A DNA stretch of 8,653 nucleotides. Origin: Planctomycetaceae bacterium UBA6163 (GTDB lineage Bacteria; Planctomycetota; Planctomycetia; Pirellulales; Pirellulaceae). Below, one piece after another: positions 1 to 5,892 of the stretch. The stretch is taken from the NCBI GenBank assembly GCA_002428205.1, contig DIUH01000445.1, forward strand, positions 1-8,653. The letters are read 5' to 3'. Positions within the stretch are counted from its first letter, which is position 1. Every line of letters starts with the position of its first letter. The notes beneath the pieces were generated by a model. It did not search any database. It had not been told where the DNA came from and saw only the letters and a program-made list of their open reading frames with translations. Made by a program: the position numbers and the translations under genes.

Positions 1-173
1 TTGATTTGCAAACCTGTGGAATCATAACGAGTCGCAACCGTTTGGAATGCCGGCATCACCAACGGCGCCGGTTCGCCTGTCGATTACGTCGTCGGCATTG
101 GAGGTTGCGACTCGGCATCCATTTTTGGATTGGCAAATCGATCGCTCGTCGCCTAACGCTGTTATCGTTGTAA

Positions 174-220
174 CCCCGGGTTACGCTCGGCTTGCACGGC
201 AAGCCAGCGCTCACCCGGGG
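174..220. repeat. Nested hairpin with CCCCGGGT/ACCCGGGG arms
   Basis: The outer arms CCCCGGGT (174-181) and ACCCGGGG (213-220) are exact inverted repeats. Inside them GGCTTGC (189-195) pairs exactly with GCAAGCC (199-205) across an ACG loop, and a further CGCT/AGCG pairing (184-187 with 206-209) lies between. The whole can fold as one long interrupted stem. A smaller hairpin, GCCAC-TTC-GTGGC (233-245), follows 12 bases downstream. Confidence 0.75.
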
Positions 221-371
221 CTACAATCTTTCGCCACTTCGTGGCTATCAGAGCCCGGCTTCGCTTGGCGGCGGTTAGCGTTGCCCAAAGATGACACAGA
301 TGGAAACACCCATCTTCTGCTGCCTTCTGCACCGGCAGAGAATTCCCCAGCCATTCGGGCTTCAGTGGCTC

Positions 372-391
372 CATGCCAGCTTGCTGGCATG
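372..391. repeat. Short palindrome CATGCCAGC-TT-GCTGGCATG
   Basis: The nine-base arms 372-380 and 383-391 are exact inverted repeats separated by TT, so the real loop must be slightly larger than two bases. It sits seven bases before the left arm of the larger 398-522 inverted repeat and belongs to the same palindrome cluster. Confidence 0.7.
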
Positions 392-397
392 AGCCCA

Positions 398-522
398 AGT
401 TTTGAAGTTAGAACACGCCGACACCGCTGCCGATCCAATCTTCCACCCGCTCGCCGCCTAAGGCGGCGAGCGGGTGGAAGATTGATGGATTTAAGATCGA
501 GACGCGATCTAACTTCAAAACT
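398..522. repeat. Long inverted repeat with 15-bp outer arms
   Basis: AGTTTTGAAGTTAGA at 398-412 is the exact reverse complement of 508-522. The 95 bases between hold the perfect 22-bp hairpin at 437-483, so the unit is a two-tier palindrome of about 125 bases. The right half contains an alternative pairing, AGATCG (494-499) with CGATCT (505-510), which competes with the outer stem. Outer arms plus a central hairpin would fit a miniature non-autonomous element or a retron/REP-like folded RNA. No adjoining enzyme supports either idea. Confidence 0.7.
437..483. repeat. Perfect 22-bp hairpin with a 3-base TAA loop
   Basis: The left arm 437-458 begins AATCTTCCACCC and ends GCCGCC. The right arm 462-483 is its exact reverse complement, with TAA (459-461) as the loop. 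Pairing can extend past a three-base bulge (ATCC at 433-436 with GGAT at 487-490). A perfect 22-bp GC-rich stem is far beyond chance and would be very stable in RNA from either strand. It has no T-run on either side, so it is not a canonical intrinsic terminator. I read it as the core of a repeat element. Confidence 0.85.
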
Positions 523-528
523 CGTTCA

Positions 529-548
529 CCCGTGAGCAAGCTCACGGG
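529..548. repeat. Hairpin CCCGTGAGC-AA-GCTCACGGG
   Basis: The nine-base arms 529-537 and 540-548 are exact inverted repeats around AA; in practice the innermost pair opens to give a CAAG loop. It lies seven bases after the right outer arm of the 398-522 repeat and closes the palindrome cluster. Confidence 0.75.
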
Positions 549-640
549 GGTCCCAAGATGGAGCGCGCCGACCTGAGTCTCGTTCGCTTCTTAAACCCGA
601 AGGGCTGACACATCAATCCGACGTTCAGTTGGTACAATCC

Positions 641-656
641 ATCGACTGCAGTCGAT
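641..656. promoter_or_regulatory. 16-bp perfect palindrome next to a TACAAT hexamer
   Basis: ATCGACTGCAGTCGAT reads identically on both strands, with no spacer. It begins two bases after TACAAT (633-638), which resembles a sigma-70 -10 box. The best upstream partner, CTGACA at 605-610, is 22 bases away, too far for a normal promoter. A dimeric-regulator operator overlapping a start point is possible, but the site is 238 bases upstream of the next gene start and could equally be another member of the repeat cluster. Confidence 0.3.
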
Positions 657-849
657 CCTCAGGAAGACGGGTAGGCTTAACTGGCGGTGTTTTCTTGCTG
701 AATCTCATGACCACAACTCGCGCCTGCGGATTATGTCGTGTATGCCATTGAAAGCGATTGCTTTATCACAAAAGGCACATTCTCCGCTCTGTTTTTTCCG
801 CGCGTGTTGACAATTCGACCCATATCTGTGGGGGCAACTGATTTGTCAT

Positions 850-869
850 GGCTCGACTTTGTTCGAGCC
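850..869. repeat. Small hairpin at the gene start (GGCTCGA/TCGAGCC)
   Basis: Exact seven-base arms at 850-856 and 863-869 enclose a six-base loop. A possible TTG start at 859 falls inside this loop. If translation begins at ATG 895 instead, the hairpin lies in the leader, 25 bases ahead of the start codon. This may be incidental; no regulatory role is demonstrable from sequence alone. Confidence 0.4.
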
Positions 870-894
870 CAAGAATCCAGCGGACACTGCGAAC

Positions 895-2382
895 ATGTCG
901 AACGAACAACTCAGCACGGAACAAAAAGCACTCGCCATCAACCTCGATCCGCGACGCTACGGGTCGTTTGCCGAAATCGGTGCGGGCCAAGAAGTGGTGC
1001 GCTGGTTTTTCCGAGTCGGTGGAGCCGCCGGCACGATCGCCAAGAGCATGTCGGCATATGACATGGCCGTCAGCGACGCGATCTATGGTCAGTGCGACCG
1101 TTATGTTTGTCGCCAACGGCTCGAAGACATGCTCAATCACGAGCATGAATTGAACTTAGAACGATTACGTGAGAGTCGTGGTGACACGACCGCATTCTTC
1201 ACCTTCGCCGACACCGTTTCGGCTCGCAACTTTCACGGCACCAACGATTGCCATGGCTGGATGGGTGTTCGTTTTCAAGCCCACCCGCGTGACCAGGTCA
1301 GCCAAATCATCATCCATGTGCGGATGTTGGACAACGAAAACGCGGCACAGCAAGAGGCGATCGGTATTGTCGGTGTAAACTTGCTTTATGGTGCTTTCTT
1401 CCTTAATCACGAACCCGACAAACTGATCGAATCGTTGCTGGACCATCTCAGCACGCGCCGAATCGAGATCGACATGATCGAGTTTTCGGGAATCGCATTC
1501 CGTCATGTCGATAATCGCGTGATGAGCTTGCGGTTAGTGCAATTAGGACTGAGCGGCGCGGCGATGTTTTCCGCAACCGGTGAAGTGCTGCAACCGTCGG
1601 AAGTCTTGTATAAGAAACCGATCTTAGTTGAACGTGGCAGTTTTCGTCCGTTGACTCACGTGAACGTCGACATGTTGCGTGCTGCGCAAGAAAAGTTTCA
1701 AACTGAACCGGATGTGGATGCCGATCAAGTTGTCACGCTTGCCGAAATCACGATGCGAAATCTGCAAGCCAATGGCGACATCGACTTGCGAGACTTCTTG
1801 GCACGCGTTGACGTACTAGCCGCCTGTGGCAAGACGGTTTTGATATCCGATTATTTTGAATACTACCGCTTGGCCGCCTACCTTTCGCGACACACCAAAA
1901 AGCGGATCGGCATCACAATGGGTGCGGGCAGCTTATGCGAATTATTCGACGAAAAGTATTATACCAAGCTCGATGGCGGAATCCTCGAATCGTTCGGTCG
2001 CTTGTTCAAGAACGACTTGAAACTCTATATCTATCCGCTGCTTAATCGCGAGACCGGTGAACTGACGACAGTTGAAAACATCCAGATACCGACAGGCATT
2101 CGCAAGCTGTATGAATACCTGGTGGAAAAGCACTGCATCGAACAATTGGATAACCACAATCCGCAATGCTTGTCGACCTTCTCACGCGAAGTGTTGAAGA
2201 TGATTCAAGCGGGCGACATGCGTTGGACCGATCACGTGCCCGAGCAGGTCGCGGAATTGATCCAGCGTCGTGGTTACTTCGGGTTTCGTCGTCCCAAAGT
2301 GGTGCGTCAGACGCCATCGGTCGGTATGCCGATCGGGTCGAGTTTCAGCAACAACGACCTGTTTGTCGCGTCATCGTTCTAA
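895..2382 (+). CDS. Conserved protein of unknown function, 495 aa
   Basis: I recognise this as a protein conserved in Pirellulaceae-type planctomycetes but know no established function. I chose ATG 895 over an in-frame TTG at 859: the twelve extra residues look like read-through of the hairpin leader, and the sequence from MSNEQLSTEQ onward looks like a natural start. Neither start has a clear Shine-Dalgarno. There is no signal peptide or hydrophobic membrane span, so a cytoplasmic location is likely. Regions by eye: an N-terminal helical part with a Gly/Ala stretch (RVGGAAGTIAKS, about 41-52), an Arg/Glu-rich region (about 68-98), a mixed alpha/beta centre, the segment ISDYFEYYRLAAYLSRHTKK (about 317-336) and a basic YFGFRRPK close to the C-terminus. 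I recall homologues being labelled TonB-dependent receptor or nicotinate-nucleotide adenylyltransferase. Neither label fits: no beta-barrel or TonB box, no export signal, no adenylyltransferase HxGH motif. It appears monocistronic. Confidence 0.9.
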   Translation: MSNEQLSTEQKALAINLDPRRYGSFAEIGAGQEVVRWFFRVGGAAGTIAKSMSAYDMAVSDAIYGQCDRYVCRQRLEDMLNHEHELNLERLRESRGDTTAFFTFADTVSARNFHGTNDCHGWMGVRFQAHPRDQVSQIIIHVRMLDNENAAQQEAIGIVGVNLLYGAFFLNHEPDKLIESLLDHLSTRRIEIDMIEFSGIAFRHVDNRVMSLRLVQLGLSGAAMFSATGEVLQPSEVLYKKPILVERGSFRPLTHVNVDMLRAAQEKFQTEPDVDADQVVTLAEITMRNLQANGDIDLRDFLARVDVLAACGKTVLISDYFEYYRLAAYLSRHTKKRIGITMGAGSLCELFDEKYYTKLDGGILESFGRLFKNDLKLYIYPLLNRETGELTTVENIQIPTGIRKLYEYLVEKHCIEQLDNHNPQCLSTFSREVLKMIQAGDMRWTDHVPEQVAELIQRRGYFGFRRPKVVRQTPSVGMPIGSSFSNNDLFVASSF

Positions 2383-2586
2383 CGGATGCGAATCGGGTGA
2401 GGGCGATTTCTCGGGCTCGCGGGTCTGACCAAACTGTGGTTGCGGCGACTTAGGCAAAACCATCGGCTTGAATCCGTGACTTTGGCGTTTCGTCGCGCCA
2501 AGATCGGAATCGGGATTCATCGGACGCTTGGCGGCGCGTTTAGACGCCGGTTTAGAGTCGCTTGGGTTGTTATTTTTCGTTCTCAA
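2371..2586 (-). CDS. Possible small basic disordered protein, 71 aa
   Basis: This minus-strand frame occupies most of the 317-base gap between two plus-strand genes. Its last 12 bases overlap the end of the upstream gene tail-to-tail. The product is rich in Lys, Arg, Pro and Ser with no Cys or Trp (for example KPASKRAAKRP and EPEKSPSPDSHP), which fits a small, disordered, possibly nucleic-acid-binding protein. Codon choice (CCG, TCG, AAA, CGC) matches the neighbours. Against it: the only start is TTG at 2586, there is no clear ribosome binding site, and I recognise no family. It could be a chance frame. The rest of the gap, 2587-2699, shows only a GTACAAT hexamer around 2617-2622 and the ribosome binding site of the next gene. 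Confidence 0.35.
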   Translation of the reverse strand: MRTKNNNPSDSKPASKRAAKRPMNPDSDLGATKRQSHGFKPMVLPKSPQPQFGQTREPEKSPSPDSHPLER

Positions 2587-2699
2587 GCAGACATGATCTT
2601 GTCGGCTGTGACCGAGTACAATGGTGGCGATAACGTCTGCTGGCCAATCCGATTGGCATGCTTCAACCCCTTCCCACCGTTTGACCGGAGTCTCCCGCC

Positions 2700-3386
2700 G
2701 TGTTGCGTCTCTTCACTGCTTCGATTTTTACCCTTTGTTTGATTGTGCCATCGGCAACCACCCATGCTGCTGAACCGGTCTCGATGTTTGACGGCAAGTC
2801 GCTTGATGGCTGGCGCGGCCGTGCGGACCTGTGGTCGGTAGCTGATGGCGTGATTGTCGGCCGTACTACGGCTGAGGACCCGATCAAGAAAAATACCTTC
2901 TTGATTTGGGACGGTGATGCGCCAGCCGATTTTGAATTGCGGATCAGTTACTGGATTGAATCGGGTAACAGTGGCATCCAATACCGCAGCGTGGTCGGCG
3001 ACGAAAAAGAGTTTGTGGTTGGCGGATATCAGGCGGATATCGAAGTTAGCAACAAGTTTACCGGCATCAATTACGAAGAACGCGGTCGAGGGATTTTGGC
3101 TCAGCGTGGTCAACGTGTCACGATTGCCGAAGACGGTTCGAAGAAAGTCGAGATGTTTGGCAACGCTGAGGAAATCGCCAAAGCGTTCCACGCGGACGCT
3201 TGGAACGAGTACCGCGTGGTGGCTAAGGGGAACACTCTCCAGCACTACATCAACGACACGCTGACCAGCGAAGTGATCGATGGCCAGACGGAGAAGGCGG
3301 CAAAAGACGGTGTAATCGCGTTGCAGTTGCACGTCGGCCCCGCGATGGTGATTCGCTTTAAGAACTTGACCATCAAGGCCTTGTAG
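2700..3386 (+). CDS. Exported DUF1080 (3-keto-disaccharide hydrolase family) protein
   Basis: This 228-aa protein consists of a signal peptide and one DUF1080 domain. Family members adopt a concanavalin-like beta-sandwich; some act on 3-keto-glycosides, and they are strongly expanded in planctomycetes. The start is GTG 2700, preceded by GGAG at 2687-2690 with nine-base spacing. Residues 1-23 form a signal peptide ending near THA-AEP. Family hallmarks follow in order: FDGKSLDGWRG (30-40), W-S-V-A-D-G-V-I-V-G (45-54), DFELRISYWIESGNSGIQYR (77-96), GGYQADI (108-114), NYEERGRGIL (124-133), WNEYRVVAKGN (168-178), H-Y-I-N-D (182-186) and the closing IRFKNLTIKAL (218-228). The domain is complete and of usual single-domain length. 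Residue 23-24 cleavage would give a periplasmic or secreted product, as there is no lipobox Cys or membrane anchor. The exact substrate cannot be inferred. The gene stands alone and is followed by a strong stem-loop. Confidence 0.93.
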   Translation: MLRLFTASIFTLCLIVPSATTHAAEPVSMFDGKSLDGWRGRADLWSVADGVIVGRTTAEDPIKKNTFLIWDGDAPADFELRISYWIESGNSGIQYRSVVGDEKEFVVGGYQADIEVSNKFTGINYEERGRGILAQRGQRVTIAEDGSKKVEMFGNAEEIAKAFHADAWNEYRVVAKGNTLQHYINDTLTSEVIDGQTEKAAKDGVIALQLHVGPAMVIRFKNLTIKAL

Positions 3387-3400
3387 GCGTCGATCGATGG

Positions 3401-3442
3401 TCCAGCCGCTGAAACTCTGTTCGGTGATCTTCAGCGGCTGGA
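3401..3442 (+). terminator. Stem-loop after the DUF1080 gene, probable terminator
   Basis: TCCAGCCGCTGAA (3401-3413) pairs exactly with TTCAGCGGCTGGA (3430-3442), giving a 13-bp stem with a 16-base loop. It begins 15 bases after the DUF1080 stop and ends before the sigma factor gene, the expected place for a terminator. No T-run follows on the plus strand, so it is not a textbook intrinsic terminator. It may act as a weak terminator, protect the mRNA 3' end, or work with Rho. Confidence 0.6.
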
Positions 3443-3514
3443 AACCACGTGCTGGGCATTCCCGACACGCTATGATGTGTTATCAACACTTTATTCGTAC
3501 TTCGGTAATACCCC

Positions 3515-4189
3515 ATGTCCGGCTCGTCAAAATCGATTTGGCCCAGCGGTGATCAGACCAGCGTGCTGTTGGTCGCCGCCAAACGTGGCGACGAACAGGC
3601 GGTTAATCGATTGCTGGAAAAACACCGCGCCCCGATTCGCCGCTTGGTCGAATTGCGCCTCGATCGAAAAGTGCAGCGACGGGTTGATGTCAGCGACGTG
3701 GTCCAGGATGTCATGGTTGAGGCGAGTGGACGGCTGGAAAAGTATCTCGAAGATCCGGCGATGGCCTTCCATCTCTGGCTGAGGCAGATCGCTTGGGACC
3801 GTATCATCGACACCTACCGTCGGCATCGGGTCAGCGCAAAGCGGAACATGGACCGCGAGCAACCGATGTCGGTCCCGTCGAACAACGACCAATCGACGAT
3901 GGAATTGGCGGTTCAGTTGTGCGACCCGGCGTTAACGCCTGCTGCGGCGGCGACCCAGCGCGAGTTGGCCCGGAACGTCGAAGCGGCGATCGAGCGTCTG
4001 AACGACCAGGACCGCGAAGTGATCCTGATGCGGCACTACGAACATCTGTCGAATCTGGAAATCGCCGAAGCGCTATCGCTTAACCCGCCAGCGGCCAGCA
4101 TGCGATACCTGCGGGCCGTGCGTCGATTGCGAACGCTGCTGGAGGGGGCCGATGATTCAAGCGTTAACGAAGTCGACGATGTAAAGTGA
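3515..4189 (+). CDS. ECF-family RNA polymerase sigma factor
   Basis: This 224-aa protein is an alternative sigma factor that directs RNA polymerase to a specific promoter set. The sigma-2 region spans about 28-108: DVSDVVQDVMVEA (58-70) corresponds to the core-binding region 2.1/2.2, and FHLWLRQIAWDRIIDTYRRH (85-104) to the -10 recognition helix. A variable linker (about 106-150) leads to sigma-4 (about 153-210), with RLNDQDREVILMRHYEHLS (161-179) and the helix-turn-helix NLEIAEALSLNPPAASMRYL (180-199). It is slightly longer than a minimal ECF because of an N-terminal extension of about 25 residues and an acidic tail. ATG 3515 has no good Shine-Dalgarno. The stop overlaps the start of the downstream kinase gene (GTGA), so the two should be co-translated. 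ECF genes beside Ser/Thr kinase genes are a known planctomycete theme. No anti-sigma factor is present, so regulation by the kinase is the likely mode. Confidence 0.95.
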   Translation: MSGSSKSIWPSGDQTSVLLVAAKRGDEQAVNRLLEKHRAPIRRLVELRLDRKVQRRVDVSDVVQDVMVEASGRLEKYLEDPAMAFHLWLRQIAWDRIIDTYRRHRVSAKRNMDREQPMSVPSNNDQSTMELAVQLCDPALTPAAAATQRELARNVEAAIERLNDQDREVILMRHYEHLSNLEIAEALSLNPPAASMRYLRAVRRLRTLLEGADDSSVNEVDDVK

Positions 4190-5889
4190 CGCAATCTCCA
4201 GGCAACGACCCGTTGATGGTTGGCGGTTCCAATCGTGAGCTTGGCGTTGACAGCAGTTTGGGCGGATCGCCGCACGACCGTTTGCTGGCCGCATTGCTGT
4301 CCGACATGGCCGACGAAGTGGCGGCGGGGCGAGAAGTCGATTTTGCTGGTATTTGCCAACAGAATCCGGAACTGGCCAGCGATCTGCGGCGATTGTGGGG
4401 TGCCGTTTTGGTGACCGACATCGCCGGTGTCGCATCAGAACAATTGCCCGCTGGTGACTCGAGCGATCAAGGCAATCGCCGCTGGCAACGCCTACAGTTA
4501 CCGACAACGATCGGCGATTATGAACTGCAAGAAGAGATTGGTCGCGGCGGAATGGGGGTCGTCTTTCGCGCCAAACAGATCAGTCTTGGACGCAGCGTCG
4601 CGGTGAAGATGATTTTGCGAGGCCGTTTGGCCAGCGATAACGATTTGCAACGTTTTCTGTCGGAAGCTTCTGCGACGGCCCGCTTGCAACATCCTCATAT
4701 CGTTCCGGTTTATGAGGTCGGCGATATTGAAGGACGACCATTTTTTAGCATGAAACTGATCAACGGCTTGACGTTATCAGATCGGTTGCTGGACGGCCCG
4801 ATGCCCGAGCGCGAAGCGGCCGAATTGATCGCAGTAATCGCCCGGGCGATCGGTTTTGCGCACCGTCAAGGAATCGTTCATCGCGATCTGAAGCCTTCAA
4901 ACATCTTGATCGATGATGACGGCACGCCGATGGTGTCCGACTTCGGATTGGCGAAACGTTTTGGCGTTGAAAATGATCTGACCCGCAGCGGTATGGTAAT
5001 CGGCACGCCATCTTATATGTCGCCCGAACAGGCGAGCGGCCGACGAGACGACGTTGGCCCGGCGAGCGATATCTACAGCCTCGGTTGCGTGCTCTATCAT
5101 GCCTTGACCGGACGCCCGCCACTGGTCGCCGAATCGATGATGGAACTGGTGATGTTGGTTCTTGAGCAAGACCCGACACCACCACGAGCCCTACGTCCGC
5201 GACTGGATCGTGACCTGGAAATGATTGTGATCCGATGTTTACAAAAGCCCGCGGATTTACGTTATGAGACGGCCGATGAACTGGCCGACGACCTCGAAGC
5301 CTATTTGCGTGACGAGCAGGTTTTGGCCGCTAGCGGGCGATTCGGACAAGTGCTAGCGCGTTTGTTTCGCGAAACGCATCATGCCACCGTATTAGAAAAT
5401 TGGGGTGTGCTTTGGATGTGGCACGCGCTGGTGTTGTTGGTCGCGTCGCTGTTGACTTGGATACTGGAATATCGCGAAGTCCAAAACCTTTTATCGTATG
5501 TCTTTGTCTGGGTCGTCGGCCTGGGAGCTTGGGCGGCGGTGTTTTGGAAACTGCGTCAACGGATCGGCCCGGTTACTTTCGTCGAACGCCAAGTCGCGCA
5601 CGTTTGGGGCAGCAGTATGATCAGCATCGCGCTGCTGTTTCCGCTGGAATGGTGGTTGCAGTTGCCGGTGCTTTCGCTTTCGCCTTTGCTGGGCGTAATC
5701 AGTGCGAGCGTCTTCATCGTTAAAGCGGGGATGTTCAGCGGTCTGTTTTACTTCCAAGCCGCCGCGCTGCTAGCGACCGCTGTGGTGATGGCAATCGTGC
5801 CGCGATACGCACACTTGGTATTCGGAATCGTCGCAGCCATCTGCTTTTTTGTTCCCGGATACCAGTACCAACGCCGCCGACGTGTTTGA
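4186..5889 (+). CDS. Membrane Ser/Thr protein kinase (Hanks/PknB type)
   Basis: The 567-aa product starts at GTG 4186, overlapping the sigma factor stop by four bases. Residues 1-105 form a cytoplasmic N-terminal region with the pattern DFAGICQQNPELASDLRRL (52-70), typical of planctomycete kinases coupled to ECF factors. The kinase domain (about 112-375) is intact: glycine loop IGRGGMGVVF (118-127), ATP-anchoring lysine in VAVK (Lys141), alpha-C glutamate Glu160, catalytic HRDLKPSN (232-239, Asp234), DFG (252-254), activation segment with GTPSYMSPE (273-281), and DIYSLGC (295-301). All key residues are present, so it should be active. After a linker, residues about 408-558 carry roughly six hydrophobic segments rich in Trp, Val and Leu, ending in the basic tail RRRRV. 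There is no PASTA, WD40, TPR or sizeable extracellular domain, so any signal must be sensed within the membrane or by a partner. The sigma factor is the obvious candidate substrate, which is inference. Confidence 0.95.
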   Translation: MTQSPGNDPLMVGGSNRELGVDSSLGGSPHDRLLAALLSDMADEVAAGREVDFAGICQQNPELASDLRRLWGAVLVTDIAGVASEQLPAGDSSDQGNRRWQRLQLPTTIGDYELQEEIGRGGMGVVFRAKQISLGRSVAVKMILRGRLASDNDLQRFLSEASATARLQHPHIVPVYEVGDIEGRPFFSMKLINGLTLSDRLLDGPMPEREAAELIAVIARAIGFAHRQGIVHRDLKPSNILIDDDGTPMVSDFGLAKRFGVENDLTRSGMVIGTPSYMSPEQASGRRDDVGPASDIYSLGCVLYHALTGRPPLVAESMMELVMLVLEQDPTPPRALRPRLDRDLEMIVIRCLQKPADLRYETADELADDLEAYLRDEQVLAASGRFGQVLARLFRETHHATVLENWGVLWMWHALVLLVASLLTWILEYREVQNLLSYVFVWVVGLGAWAAVFWKLRQRIGPVTFVERQVAHVWGSSMISIALLFPLEWWLQLPVLSLSPLLGVISASVFIVKAGMFSGLFYFQAAALLATAVVMAIVPRYAHLVFGIVAAICFFVPGYQYQRRRRV

Positions 5890-5892
5890 GGA

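Larger units (their letters stand above)
174..548. repeat. Cluster of intergenic palindromic (REP-like) repeats
   Basis: At least five separate inverted repeats are packed into 375 bases: 174-220, 233-245, 372-391, 437-483 (nested within 398-522) and 529-548. Between them the DNA has no credible reading frame. The mix of CCCGGG-rich arms and short TTC or ACG loops resembles intergenic repeats that I associate from memory with Rhodopirellula-type genomes. That multi-copy status cannot be shown from one window. Possible roles are REP/MITE-like mobile debris, transcription attenuation, or nucleoid or gyrase binding sites. No transposase gene and no clear target-site duplication flank the block. 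Confidence 0.65.
1..894. other. Gene-poor stretch with repeats, no convincing CDS
   Basis: An open frame at 47-535 (+) runs straight through a cluster of palindromes. Its predicted protein changes composition abruptly and becomes Arg-rich where the hairpins lie, so I treat it as spurious. Short minus-strand frames here have the same problem. From 1 to about 170 I see nothing recognisable apart from a 10-bp palindrome at 47-56. From 174 to 548 there are nested inverted repeats, listed separately. From 549 to 894 I see a 16-bp palindrome, a TTGACA hexamer at 807-812 without a good partner -10 box, and a small hairpin just before the next gene. This stretch presumably also holds the promoter of the gene starting at 895, which I cannot place with confidence. 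Confidence 0.7.

Noticed and set aside
437..483. Intrinsic terminator
   Set aside because: The stem is very strong but has no T-run on either strand and no convincing gene ends just upstream.
47..535. 162-aa open frame on the plus strand
   Set aside because: It runs through the palindrome cluster, with composition dictated by the hairpins and an Arg-rich end; no family resemblance. Likewise the minus-strand frames at 162-438.
174..548. CRISPR array
   Set aside because: The repeats are inverted and differ from each other; there are no regularly spaced direct repeats and no cas genes.
605..638. CTGACA/TACAAT as a sigma-70 promoter
   Set aside because: A spacer of 22 bases is too long and the pair is over 250 bases from the gene; kept only as a remark.
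807..835. TTGACA as a -35 box for the unknown gene
   Set aside because: No -10-like hexamer at 16-18 bases downstream; the sequence there is G-rich.
738..1153. Short frames on both strands near the start of the unknown gene
   Set aside because: They overlap the well-supported 895-2382 gene or its leader and have no family features.
2440..2742. 100-aa plus-strand frame before the DUF1080 gene
   Set aside because: It runs into the signal peptide coding region in another frame, and its composition (Arg- and Cys-rich) looks like a shadow frame.
2583..3332. 249-aa minus-strand frame opposite the DUF1080 gene
   Set aside because: The plus strand carries a complete recognisable domain with signal peptide and ribosome binding site; the antisense frame is a by-product of codon bias.
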